Assembly (NCBI GenBank): GCA_020848895.1
Contig: JADLHI010000038.1
Span: 1-32,172, forward strand
Direction: 5' to 3'
DNA from: Hyphomonadaceae bacterium
GTDB lineage: Bacteria > Pseudomonadota > Alphaproteobacteria > Caulobacterales > Aquidulcibacteraceae
DNA length: 32,172 bases
Shown here: positions 6,704 through 14,867 of the stretch, piece by piece
Layout of the letters: the number at the start of each line of letters is the position of its first letter
Position numbering within the stretch: position 1 is the first letter of the stretch
Program-made: the position numbers and the translations under genes
The notes under the pieces: generated by a model
Databases searched by the model: none
Seen by the model: the letters and a program-made list of their open reading frames with translations, nothing else
Told to the model about the DNA's origin: nothing

Positions 6704-7177
6704 ATGAAGCGCGCAGTGGCGCTCCTTTTCGTGACGTTCTTGGCTTCGGCTTGCGCCGGACCAGCGCGCCCGCCTGCCGAATTGAATGGTTTGTGGAGCG
6801 CGGGGCCCGCGGCGTGCGCGGCGGGCATTGGCGTGCGTTTTGAGCCGGACTCGATTGAAGTTGTCTACGCGGACGGGACGCAGACGTTGTTCGATCATCC
6901 ACGTTACAAACGGGAAAGCAGCGGCGAATCGTTTCGTGTGCGGATCACATATCAATTGCCGCGTGTGGCTGGCGGCGCGCGCGTTGCGGGCGCGCACGGC
7001 GTGCTGGTTCTGGCGCGGCAGCCGAATGGCGGCCTCGCGCCGCTGACGCATAGCATCGTCGATGCGCGCACCGGTTCGGCGCGGATGCGCATTGCCGACG
7101 ACCCCGCTCTGCAAGCGCTGACGCTGGCGCCGTGTGGCGCGCATCCGTGGCGCGAGGACTTGCGCGGGCGCACATAG
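6704..7177 (+). CDS. Small lipoprotein, unknown
   Basis: The 157-residue product starts MKRAVALLFVTFLASAC, a clear lipoprotein signal with lipobox ASAC (Cys17). The mature part has two further cysteines at AACAAG and PCGAHP, suggesting a disulfide, and a beta-rich middle (GIGVRFEPDSIEVVYADG, FRVRITYQLPRV). I recognise no named family. It is divergent from the ExoD gene and convergent with the small secreted protein gene, separated by a 12-bp perfect hairpin. Confidence 0.75.
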   Translation: MKRAVALLFVTFLASACAGPARPPAELNGLWSAGPAACAAGIGVRFEPDSIEVVYADGTQTLFDHPRYKRESSGESFRVRITYQLPRVAGGARVAGAHGVLVLARQPNGGLAPLTHSIVDARTGSARMRIADDPALQALTLAPCGAHPWREDLRGRT

Positions 7178-7179
7178 CA

Positions 7180-7207
7180 AACCGCCGGCCATTGCTGGCC
7201 GGCGGTT
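7180..7207. terminator. Hairpin between convergent genes
   Basis: AACCGCCGGCCA and TGGCCGGCGGTT form a perfect 12-bp stem with loop TTGC, 2 bp after the lipoprotein stop and 28 bp before the facing stop at 7236. It can serve both strands; neither tail is strongly T-rich. Confidence 0.65.
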
Positions 7208-7235
7208 CTCAATTCAATCGCTCTGAAGCGGTCGA

Positions 7236-7574
7236 TTATTGGCCTGAGCGGCCCGTCGACGCTTGATAGGTTTCGCCGTTGCAGCGGGCGAGTTCGTCAG
7301 CGGTCAGCTGTTCGTTCGCGTCGCCGTACGAGGCGATGCGCAGGCCATTGGCTTGGCGCACGAACTGGCGGCACGAGCGGACGTTCACGCCGTGGTCGGC
7401 GCGGGCAAGGCAGGTGTCGCCGTTGCAATCCCAAATGGTGTTGAGCGCGATAATGCGGGTCTGTTCGGCGACCGGGGCCGACAGTCTGATCGTGTAGACG
7501 TCGCGGGCCATGGCCGGGGCGACAAAGGCGGCGCTGAGCACGGCGGCGGCGACGAGCGAACGAAGGGCGGACAT
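7236..7574 (-). CDS. Small secreted two-disulfide-like protein (CC_3452-like)
   Basis: The 112-residue product has a signal peptide (MSALRSLVAAAVLSAAFVAP, cleaved near AMA) and a mature domain with Cys residues in IWDCNGDTC, VRSCRQFVRQ and LARCNGETY. The order VYTIRLSAPVAEQTRIIA, W-C-DTC, then RSCRQFVRQANGLRIASYG and LTADELARCN fits a small family common in Caulobacterales (CC_3452-like). The four cysteines should form two disulfides in the periplasm. The function is unknown. AGGAG lies at good spacing before ATG 7574. Confidence 0.8.
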   Translation of the reverse strand: MSALRSLVAAAVLSAAFVAPAMARDVYTIRLSAPVAEQTRIIALNTIWDCNGDTCLARADHGVNVRSCRQFVRQANGLRIASYGDANEQLTADELARCNGETYQASTGRSGQ

Positions 7575-7680
7575 TCAGTTTCTCCTGGACTGGTCGCGCT
7601 GCTTGGGGAGGAGCGCTGAGCCTCTTATGACCGCTTCGCTGATGGCTGACAAGAGAAAATTGAAGGAATGAGAAAATGTT

Positions 7681-7692
7681 CACTAGATAGTG
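7681..7692. promoter_or_regulatory. CACTA-GA-TAGTG palindrome
   Basis: A perfect 5-bp inverted repeat (CACTAGATAGTG, extended with one mismatch by flanking TT/AT) lies in the 258-bp gap between the divergent genes at 7574 and 7833. This shape is seen in operators for winged-helix repressors such as MarR/HxlR types. No regulator gene is adjacent, and such a short palindrome can arise by chance. Confidence 0.3.
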
Positions 7693-7832
7693 ATCACGTA
7701 GCGTCAACTACGGCCGGGTCGGCAATTATGGTTAAAAAAGCTGAACCGGCTCGCGCGGCGATGGGCTAAACATGAGCCAGAGGCGAGACGCGAACGGGAC
7801 GGCGCGTCGACAAACCAAGGGGATGATCGGCG

Positions 7833-8960
7833 ATGACGATCTATAAGTTTTCCGTGGGCGTGGTGCTGGCGGTGGCGATGGTGGGCGTGCTCGGCTTGAG
7901 CGCGCTGGTGTTCAGTTCGCGCGATTTCCAGTTCGGCGTCGCGCAGATTTCGCCTTCGACCAATGGCCTCATCTCGTTTGCGCAGCTCGATGCGGCCGAT
8001 CGCCAGATTCAACAGCTTGAAACAGAGAGCGCCGGCCCGCGCGGCGAGCTTCTCGAAATCGACCAACAGATCGCCGCGCTCGACACGCAAGTGCAAGGCG
8101 CCGAGGCAAGCACCAATGAAGCGCGCGCCGCGATGGTGGGCGCGATCGCCGATATCGAGACGCGCGCGAACGTGCAAACCACGCAAAGCGCGGCGGCGGA
8201 CATGAGCGCGCAGGCGCTGTCGCAACGGATCAGTGCGCTCGCGGCGCGTCCGGGTTTGCCGGCGGGCGATCAACAGGGCATCGCCAATTTGAGCGTGCAG
8301 GTTCAACAATTGGCGTCGCAAGAAGAAGCGCTGGATGACCGCACGGCGGAGCGTTCGGCGCTGGTCGCGCGTCAGCGTTTGGTGAGCGGGCAAGTGGCGG
8401 AAGCCAACCGCCGGGTATTTGCGCTTCAGCAAAGCGTTGTGCCGGACTACGAGCACTATCAGCGTATTCGCGGCGAAGCCTACGCGTTGCGCAGCATGAG
8501 CCCGCTGGGCGCGAGCGCGTTCTTGGCGCAAGGCCATCCGGCGCTGTTGTCGACGGTGCTGGTGCTGTTGATGGGCGCGCTGGGTTCGCTGCTCTATCTG
8601 TTCCCGGCCTATCTCAATCGGCCCGTGCCGGTGACGATGGCCGAGATCGTGGTGCGCTTGATCTTCGGCATGTGCGCGGCCTTGGCGTTCTATGTGCTGG
8701 CGAACGCCGCCATCGCCGGCTTCTCGATCGCCTCTTCGGTGCAGCAGGCGACGACGTCCTCGACGCTCAACCCGTTCACGGTGTCGCTGGTCGGGATCGT
8801 GGCCGGGGTGCTCTCGGAGGACATCGCCAAGTGGATCCAGGATCGCGGGCGCGGCATCTTCCAGCAGGGTGGGGCCGCGGCGTCCGCGCCCATACCTGCG
8901 CCGCCGCCGTCGGAGCCGGCCCCAACCGGCGGCCTCGTGAACAACAACGCGATCTCGTAA
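7833..8960 (+). CDS. Membrane-anchored coiled-coil protein with four transmembrane segments, unknown
   Basis: The 375-residue product has a first membrane segment at about 7-28, a long region (about 45-215) rich in Gln, Ala, Glu and Leu with heptad spacing that should form coiled coils, and three more hydrophobic segments at about 237-260, 272-296 and 313-330. The tail (about 345-370) is Ala/Pro-rich and disordered, ending near GGLVNNNAIS. With the first segment N-in, the coiled coil would lie in the periplasm. I do not recognise a family; the architecture recalls envelope scaffold or mechanosensor-like proteins, but no function should be assigned. GGGGATGATCGGCG precedes the ATG. It stands alone, with the thiolase gene 92 bp downstream. 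Confidence 0.8.
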   Translation: MTIYKFSVGVVLAVAMVGVLGLSALVFSSRDFQFGVAQISPSTNGLISFAQLDAADRQIQQLETESAGPRGELLEIDQQIAALDTQVQGAEASTNEARAAMVGAIADIETRANVQTTQSAAADMSAQALSQRISALAARPGLPAGDQQGIANLSVQVQQLASQEEALDDRTAERSALVARQRLVSGQVAEANRRVFALQQSVVPDYEHYQRIRGEAYALRSMSPLGASAFLAQGHPALLSTVLVLLMGALGSLLYLFPAYLNRPVPVTMAEIVVRLIFGMCAALAFYVLANAAIAGFSIASSVQQATTSSTLNPFTVSLVGIVAGVLSEDIAKWIQDRGRGIFQQGGAAASAPIPAPPPSEPAPTGGLVNNNAIS

Positions 8961-9052
8961 CGCGGACTATTGTGACGCTGCCGTCGCGATACGCGCTTTG
9001 ACGCGCGCATCGCGGCGATTAGTGTGCGCGCAACAATCTCAAGGAGGACCCG

Positions 9053-10239
<1,187 letters not shown>

Positions 10240-10243
<4 letters not shown>

Positions 10244-10833
10244 AGCGGTTTTTCTTCGCCGCGGCGTTACTGCTTGCGGCGTGCGGACAGCCGACGTCGC
10301 ACGAGACGAACGAGGCCTATCCGGTTGCTGTCGCGCCGAATTATGACGCGACGATCGGGCCCGATGGTGCGGCGGGAATAACGGCGCCGGTTGAAATGAA
10401 TGTCGCATCGGTGCGCGCGGCTGCGCCGAACTACATTGTCGCCGAGGTGGACGATCAGGTCGACGGCCAGGCGTTCAAGGTGATCACGCTTTCGGCGGGC
10501 GATGAGGAAGTGTTCCGCGTCTATCCAACGGCCGATGGCCGGCACGTGCACTCGGTGGTGACGCGCTCGACGCAAGCGCACAGCCCGGTGGATGAAATCG
10601 TCGGGCGCTCAAAGTTCGCGGTGGCGCCGCCGGAGCAAGTGGCGTTCTGCGGCGCGGAATTCGTGGACGGCGCGCCGGGCTTTGCGTGCTCGACCGCGGA
10701 GGATGGACGCTTCTGGCGGGTGTATCGTTTGCCGGATGGCGCCGGCGCGGCAGAGACGTTCGACGAGATCGAACCAGACTTGCTGCACGACGCGACTTTG
10801 GTGGAAATGCGCTGGGTCGCGCCGCGGGCTTAG
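10240..10833 (+). CDS. DUF1131-like lipoprotein, coupled to the thiolase gene
   Basis: The 197-residue product starts at GTG 10240, which overlaps the thiolase stop by 4 bp. It has a lipoprotein signal ([15 protein letters not shown], Cys15). The mature part contains [38 protein letters not shown], and EIVGRSKF, with cysteines at VAFCGAEF and FACSTAED, and closes with [15 protein letters not shown]. This order matches DUF1131 (RpoE-regulated lipoprotein in enterobacteria), an envelope protein of unknown activity. Family assignment is from pattern, not a search. It ends immediately before the second long palindromic element. Confidence 0.8.
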
Positions 10834-10834
10834 T

Positions 10835-10935
10835 TATGGACCGCCGGCGCCCTCGCCGGCATGGCGCAGTGCTACCGACACGCGCCGGTGCTTGTTCGAT
10901 TGATTGCATGCCGGCGAGGGCGCCGGCGGTCCATA
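10835..10935. repeat. Long palindromic element, copy 2 (convergent junction)
   Basis: TATGGACCGCCGGCGCCCTC.. at 10835-10862 and its exact reverse complement at 10908-10935 form a perfect 28-bp inverted repeat around a 45-bp loop. It starts 1 bp after the stop of the lipoprotein gene and ends 9 bp before the facing stop at 10945. Confidence 0.9.
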
Positions 10936-10944
10936 GTGGCGGCG

Positions 10945-11193
10945 CTAGGCGCCGAGCACTTTGTGCACGCTTGACGCGGCGACGATGCGCGCGCCGTCGT
11001 CGGTGCGATATTCGGCGCTCATAAAAACCAGCGTGCGGGTCTTGCGGACGAGTGTCGTTTCGATGGAGCCGGCGTCGGCGCGGGCGAGCATGTCGAGCGT
11101 CACGGAGACGAGCGCGGTTTGGCTTCCGGCTTCGCGGTCGGCGCCGGCTTCGAGCGCATTGACGATGCGTGCGGCAATGGCGCTATCGGTCAT
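10945..11193 (-). CDS. Half-size hotdog-like (PaaI-type) protein
   Basis: The 82-residue product begins MTDSAIAARIVNALEAG and contains ALVSVTLDMLARADAGSIET, LVRKTRTLVFMSAEYRTDDG and ARIVAASSVHKVL. These strands match the second half of a PaaI-type thioesterase, including the pattern TRTLVFMSAEYR. A full hotdog monomer is about 120-140 residues, so the first part with the central helix and usual catalytic residues is missing. It may be a shortened relative rather than an active enzyme. Its ATG overlaps the ppa stop (ATGA), and the alternative start at 11250 would read through ppa. It must be co-transcribed with ppa. Confidence 0.65.
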   Translation of the reverse strand: MTDSAIAARIVNALEAGADREAGSQTALVSVTLDMLARADAGSIETTLVRKTRTLVFMSAEYRTDDGARIVAASSVHKVLGA

Positions 11194-11714
11194 TTCTTGC
11201 GCTTGATTGCCAGATTGATGCGCTCGTGGGCGACGTCGAGCGACGCCCACTCGCCGACGCTCGCCATTTTGCCGGGCTCCAGATCTTTGTAGTGCTGAAA
11301 GAAGTGCTTGATCTGCGCCACGAGAAGCGGCGGCAGGTCATCGTGGGTTTGCACGTCCTTGTAGAACGGGTTGAGCGCATCGACCGGGACGGCGAGGATT
11401 TTTTCGTCGACGCCTTTTTCGTCGTCCATCAGCAGCACGCCCACCGGGCGTGAGCGGATGAGGCAGCCGGGGACGACGGGCATCGGCGTGACGACGAGAA
11501 TGTCGAGCGGGTCGCCGTCTTCGCCGAGCGTGTTCGGGATGAACCCGTAATTGCTCGGATAGAGCATCGAAGTGTGCAGGAAGCGATCGACGAAGAGCGC
11601 GCCGGATTTCTGATCCAGCTCATATTTTACCGGCAGGCCGCCCTGTGGGATTTCAACGAAGGCGTTGACCTCGTGCGGCGGGTTGGGACCGGGGCTTACA
11701 AATCGAATGTCCAT
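11190..11714 (-). CDS. ppa: Inorganic pyrophosphatase
   Basis: Soluble family I pyrophosphatase hydrolyses PPi to two phosphates and so drives biosynthetic reactions forward. The 174-residue product has the usual bacterial length. EIPQGGLPVKYELDQKSG and FLHTSMLYPSNYGFIPNT line the active site, and the signature EDGDPLDILVV carries the metal-binding Asp residues. LNPFYKDVQTHDDLP and HFFQHYKDLEPGK follow as in the E. coli type. ATG 11714 is chosen because it lies at the family N-terminus (MDIRFV); upstream sequence belongs to a repeat. The Shine-Dalgarno is weak. The end of the ~120-bp repeat lies 21 bp upstream and may form part of its promoter region. Confidence 0.96.
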   Translation of the reverse strand: MDIRFVSPGPNPPHEVNAFVEIPQGGLPVKYELDQKSGALFVDRFLHTSMLYPSNYGFIPNTLGEDGDPLDILVVTPMPVVPGCLIRSRPVGVLLMDDEKGVDEKILAVPVDALNPFYKDVQTHDDLPPLLVAQIKHFFQHYKDLEPGKMASVGEWASLDVAHERINLAIKRKK

Positions 11715-11735
11715 TTTTTGCACTCTAGCTTCTGG

Positions 11736-11856
11736 CGCTTCCCGGACGCAGCCCCTGCGAACGCAGGGGTGCGATCCGGGATCTAGGGGCAAACGCTGCG
11801 CGCTTCATCCCCTGGGTCCCGGCTCGGCGCATCGCAAGCGATGCTTGGCCGGGAAA
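11736..11856 (-). repeat. ~120-bp double-hairpin repeat, copy 1
   Basis: The element is made of two hairpins with matching outer CCCGG/CCGGG arms, joined by a central GGGATCTAGGGG ... CCCTGGGTCCC segment. Copy 2 at 13954-14071 is the same element in reverse complement. Shared blocks include GATCGCACCCC, TGCGTCCGGGAAGCG and CCCGGC..AAGC. It lies between the crotonase-family stop and the ppa start. Confidence 0.85.
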
Positions 11857-11868
11857 ACGTGGTGGTGG

Positions 11869-12711
11869 TTACATCTTCTTCCGGAGCGGCGCGAGGTCGG
11901 CGAAGTTTGGCTCGCGCTTCTGCGCCTTCGCGGCGAAGGCTTCCATCATGTGCGGAGGTGAGAACATGCCGGCTTGCCAGGTGGCGATGTAGTCGAGGCC
12001 GTCGGCGATGGAATGATCGCGGGCGTAGTTGATCATGCGCTTGGAGCCGGCGACCGCGACAGGGGCCTTGGCGGCGATTTCGTGCGCCAGCTCCATGACG
12101 TGCGCGAGCATCGCGTCTTGGGTGGCGAAAGTGTCGTTGACGAGGCCGATCTCTTTGGCCTTCGCGGCGGGCAGGCGACGGCCGGCATAGGCGAGTTCGC
12201 GGACCCAACCTTGCGGGATCAAATTGCAGAGGCGCGGGAAGGTGCCGACGTCGGCGGTCATGCCGATGTTGATCTCGGCGATCTGAAAGAAGGCGTCGTC
12301 GGTGGCGTAGCGGATGTCGCAGGCCGAGACCATGTCGACGCCGCCGCCGATGCAGCCGCCTTGGATCGCGGCGATGACGGGGATGCGCGCGTTGTCGAGG
12401 CAAGAAAAGCTGCCTTGCAGCGTCAGCACGAATTGGCGGAAGGCTTCGGCGCGCGCGTGCGGATCGCCGCCTTGAGCGGAGACGCCATCGCCATCGGTGA
12501 AGACGGAAACGTCCATCCCCGCGGTGAAGTGCTTGCCGGTGGAGGAGATGACGATAACGCGGGCTTTGGCGTTGTCGTTGATGTCGTGAACGATCGTCGG
12601 GAGTTCGTTCCAGAACGGCCGCGGCATCGCGTTGAACGCTTCGGGGCGGTTCAAGACGATGTGGGCGACGTTGTTCTCGATGCTGACTTTGAAGCAGGTG
12701 GGTTCGGTCAT
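11869..12711 (-). CDS. Delta(3,5)-delta(2,4)-dienoyl-CoA isomerase (crotonase family)
   Basis: The enzyme moves double bonds in 3,5-dienoyl-CoA intermediates when odd-position unsaturated fatty acids are degraded. The 280-residue product has the crotonase fold: oxyanion-hole segments GKHFTAGMDVSVF and GGCIGGGVDMVSACD. The residues that separate this activity from a hydratase match mammalian ECH1: Asp126 in GGGVDMVSACD, Glu146 in AEINIG and Asp154 in TADVGTFPRL, followed by the ECH1-like APVAVAGSKRMINYARDHS and LDYIATW. ATG 12711 has GGAG about 10 bp upstream; two upstream ATGs (12732, 12762) lack one. It is followed by the repeat and ppa. Activity is inferred from conserved residues. Confidence 0.88.
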   Translation of the reverse strand: MTEPTCFKVSIENNVAHIVLNRPEAFNAMPRPFWNELPTIVHDINDNAKARVIVISSTGKHFTAGMDVSVFTDGDGVSAQGGDPHARAEAFRQFVLTLQGSFSCLDNARIPVIAAIQGGCIGGGVDMVSACDIRYATDDAFFQIAEINIGMTADVGTFPRLCNLIPQGWVRELAYAGRRLPAAKAKEIGLVNDTFATQDAMLAHVMELAHEIAAKAPVAVAGSKRMINYARDHSIADGLDYIATWQAGMFSPPHMMEAFAAKAQKREPNFADLAPLRKKM

Positions 12712-12849
12712 GGTGTGGCGCTCCGTTGGCATTGCGCTAGCACGAAGGATAGGCGACGTCATCGCTGGCGCGTCGCGTCGCCGATTGACGTAGCGGCTCT
12801 CAAGATGTGAGCCTGAGGCGCCGTTTGGCTCTGTTGTCGGGAGAGGCGC

Positions 12850-13131
12850 GTGGCGCTGATCTATAATGTCGGCTGGGGCGGGGTTGCGGACATTCGCGTG
12901 TTTGATGCGGGTTCGCAGGGGCTGGCGGATTTGCTCGTTTGGCGATGCAGCGATCAGGGCCTTGCGCGCGGGAATGACGGCGCGTGGTGCTTTGTCGATT
13001 CAAGCGGGCTGGCGACGACGCGTGTGTGGTTCGTGGACACGCGCGGCTCGGCGGACTTGGTGATTTGTTACGTGTCGTCGCAGGGGCTTTGCGGGTGGCG
13101 CAGAAGCCACCCGCTGGCGGGGCGACTCTAA
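12850..13131 (+). CDS. DUF6150-like small repeat protein
   Basis: The 93-residue product starts at GTG 12850 with GGGAG upstream. It is built from repeated short units of the form hydrophobic-x-V-D/S-S-x-G-x-A-D-L: ADIRVFDAGSQGLADLLVWR, WCFVDSSGLATTRVWF, VDTRGSADLVICYV, SSQGLCGW. Such small beta-strand repeats match DUF6150 proteins. It has no signal peptide. The function is unknown. It is divergent from the isomerase gene (137 bp) and convergent with the HlyIII gene. Confidence 0.7.
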   Translation: MALIYNVGWGGVADIRVFDAGSQGLADLLVWRCSDQGLARGNDGAWCFVDSSGLATTRVWFVDTRGSADLVICYVSSQGLCGWRRSHPLAGRL

Positions 13132-13183
13132 GCGCGTTCGGAGCGCGGCTTTTCAGACCCGCATCTTTGTTGGCGTAGCAAGG

Positions 13184-13207
13184 GCGGGCCTGAAGGCCTG
13201 CGGTCCA
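13184..13207. repeat. Short repeat GCGGGCCTGAAGG..GCGGTCCA, copy 1
   Basis: The 24-bp sequence matches 25440-25463 at 22 of 24 positions. Both copies lie between convergent gene ends. The stretch 13132-13212 holds no gene. Confidence 0.7.
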
Positions 13208-13212
13208 AGAAA

Positions 13213-13875
13213 CTACGCGAAGACGACGCCTGTCAGTACGGCTGCGTAATGCACGGCGGCGGCGGCCATGACGAAGGTGTGCCAGATGGCGCGGCGAAAC
13301 GGCAGCTTCTCGGACACGTAGAACGGAATGCCGGCGACATAGAGCAAGCCGCCGACGGAGAGCAGGATGACGCCAGGGAGTGGCACGGTCTGCACGAGCG
13401 GACCGAACGCTGCGAAGATCATCAGCCCGAGCGCGACGTAGAAGATGAGCCAGAGGCGTTTGCCAATGCCCGGCAGGAAGAGTTTGCCGGCGGCGCCGAT
13501 GAGCGCGAGCGCCCAGACGATGGTCGTCATCGAGATGGCCCAGGCGCCGTCGAAGCGGATGGTGGTGAAGGGCGTGTAGGAGCCGGCGATCATCAGGAAG
13601 ATGGCGGCGTGATCGAAGCGGCGCAGCAGCGCCTTGCGCGCCGGCGTTTCGGTCATGTTGTAGGCCATCGAGCAGCCGACCATGGTCATCACGCAGACGC
13701 CGTAGACCGCGACCGCGCTGGCCATACCGAGGCCGCCTTGCCAGATCGCAAGGCCCAGCGCTGCGCCGACTGCAAAAGTGAGCAGGACAGCGGCGACGCC
13801 GTGGACCCAGCCGTCGACCAGTTTTTCGAGGCGGGTGGGGTAATGGAGCTTAGGGAGGAGGTCGGTGAGTGTCAT
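13213..13875 (-). CDS. Hemolysin III / PAQR-family membrane protein
   Basis: The 220-residue product belongs to the HlyIII (PF03006) family of seven-span membrane proteins related to adiponectin receptors; bacterial members have an unresolved role in membrane homeostasis and probably hydrolase activity with a bound zinc. It has seven hydrophobic segments, with the conserved His in VDGWVHGVAAV, the RRFDHAAIFLMIAGSYTPF signature, and FYVSEKLPFRRAIWHTFVM near the end with a further His in AAVHYAAV. The start MTLTDLLPKL (13875) gives the family length; longer frames run into the repeat at 13954. No clear Shine-Dalgarno is visible. Confidence 0.9.
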   Translation of the reverse strand: MTLTDLLPKLHYPTRLEKLVDGWVHGVAAVLLTFAVGAALGLAIWQGGLGMASAVAVYGVCVMTMVGCSMAYNMTETPARKALLRRFDHAAIFLMIAGSYTPFTTIRFDGAWAISMTTIVWALALIGAAGKLFLPGIGKRLWLIFYVALGLMIFAAFGPLVQTVPLPGVILLSVGGLLYVAGIPFYVSEKLPFRRAIWHTFVMAAAAVHYAAVLTGVVFA

Positions 13876-13953
13876 TTCGGTGGGGATGATGGCGGGTTTG
13901 GGGTGATTTGTCAGGTGTTCGGGCTCTGACACTTTGAGACTGAATATTTCCAA

Positions 13954-14071
13954 CGCTTCCCGGCCGAAGCGCAGCGGAGAGCCGGGATCCAGGGGCTGAC
14001 AAAGCGAGGTGCGTTTGCTCTGGGTCCCGGATCGCACCCCAGCTTAACGCCGGGGTTGCGTCCGGGAAGCG
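13954..14071 (+). repeat. ~120-bp double-hairpin repeat, copy 2 (inverted relative to copy 1)
   Basis: It begins CGCTTCCCGGCC and ends TTGCGTCCGGGAAGCG, so the whole element is itself an inverted repeat. It contains two hairpins and the joining GGGATCCAGGGG. It aligns along its length with the reverse complement of 11736-11856. It lies between divergent genes, and its end is 17 bp before ATG 14089. Confidence 0.85.
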
Positions 14072-14088
14072 TGTTAGAGATAGGCGCT

Positions 14089-14775
14089 ATGAAGAATCAA
14101 TTCGACCGGCGCGCCTTCATCGCCGGGCTCATTGTCGCGACGCCGGCGTTTGCGCAGCGGCCGCTGCTGGACGGTTTGACGCAGGGCGATGCGAGCCGCG
14201 GGATCAAGGAAGCGCTGTCGCTGGCGTCGATGAACGCGACGAACCGGCTGGCGCAGCCAAACGGGTTCTGGGGCAATCCGCGGGTGCGGATTCCGTTGCC
14301 CGGCGTGCTTGGGCAAACGCAGCGGACGCTCTCGCGGATGCGGATGTCGGGGCCGCTCGATCAGCTGCAGGAAAATCTCAACCACGCGGCTGAGAGCGTG
14401 ATGCCGCAGGCGGCGTCGCTGTTCACCAACGCGGTGCGGACGATCACGATTGCGGATGCGATCGATATCGTGCGCGGCGGCGATACCAGCGCAACCAGCT
14501 ATTTGCGGGGGCGCACGGAGACGCGGCTGACGACATTGCTGCGTCCGCCGATGACGCGCGCGCTGACCGATTCCGGGGCTTTCGCGCTGATGCGCACGGC
14601 GCTGCGGGAGGTGGGCATGTCGAGCATGACGTCCGATCTCAGAACTGAGGTCATCAACTTCTCGACGGCGAAGGCGCTTGACGGCTGCTTCTATTTCATC
14701 GCCGAGGAAGAACGCGCCATCCGCCGCGATCCTTGGCGGCGAACGAGCGATATCTTGCGGCGTGTGTTTGGCTAG
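14089..14775 (+). CDS. DUF4197 domain-containing exported protein
   Basis: The 228-residue product starts MKNQFDRRAFIAGLIVATPA, a twin-Arg-like export signal ending near AFAQ. The mature part fits DUF4197: LTQGDASRGIKEALSLAS, NPRVRIPLPGVLGQTQRTL, an all-helical middle (LNHAAESVMPQAASLFTNAV), IADAIDIVRGGDTSATSYL and a tail TAKALDGCFYFIAEEERAIR followed by RRTSDILRRVFG. The last segment is highly conserved in this family. The role is unknown; export is inferred from the signal. The start was set at ATG 14089 because the upstream codons overlap the repeat. Shine-Dalgarno is weak. Confidence 0.88.
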   Translation: MKNQFDRRAFIAGLIVATPAFAQRPLLDGLTQGDASRGIKEALSLASMNATNRLAQPNGFWGNPRVRIPLPGVLGQTQRTLSRMRMSGPLDQLQENLNHAAESVMPQAASLFTNAVRTITIADAIDIVRGGDTSATSYLRGRTETRLTTLLRPPMTRALTDSGAFALMRTALREVGMSSMTSDLRTEVINFSTAKALDGCFYFIAEEERAIRRDPWRRTSDILRRVFG

Positions 14776-14787
14776 TTGGGGGAATAC

Positions 14788-14866
14788 GGGAGCAGGTGAG
14801 ATAGGGGCGTAGGGGCGCGAGTTTTCCCTATTGCCTTACTCACCTACTCCCTTACTCACCTACTCC
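14788..14866. repeat. Inverted repeat plus 16-bp tandem duplication ending at a start codon
   Basis: GGGAGCAGGTGAGATAGGG (14788-14806) can pair with CCCTAT (14826-14831) and CTCACCTACTCCC (14839-14851). The 16-bp unit CTTACTCACCTACTCC is then repeated exactly in tandem (14835-14850 and 14851-14866), ending 1 bp before GTG 14868. Confidence 0.75.
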
Positions 14867-14867
14867 A

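Noticed and set aside
11715..11792. Upstream start of pyrophosphatase
   Set aside because: The extra codons lie in the repeat and add residues not found in the family; MDIRFV is the natural start.
11736..14071. Composite transposon formed by the two ~120-bp copies
   Set aside because: No transposase or resolvase gene lies between or near them, and the enclosed genes are housekeeping types; a repeat family is the simpler reading.
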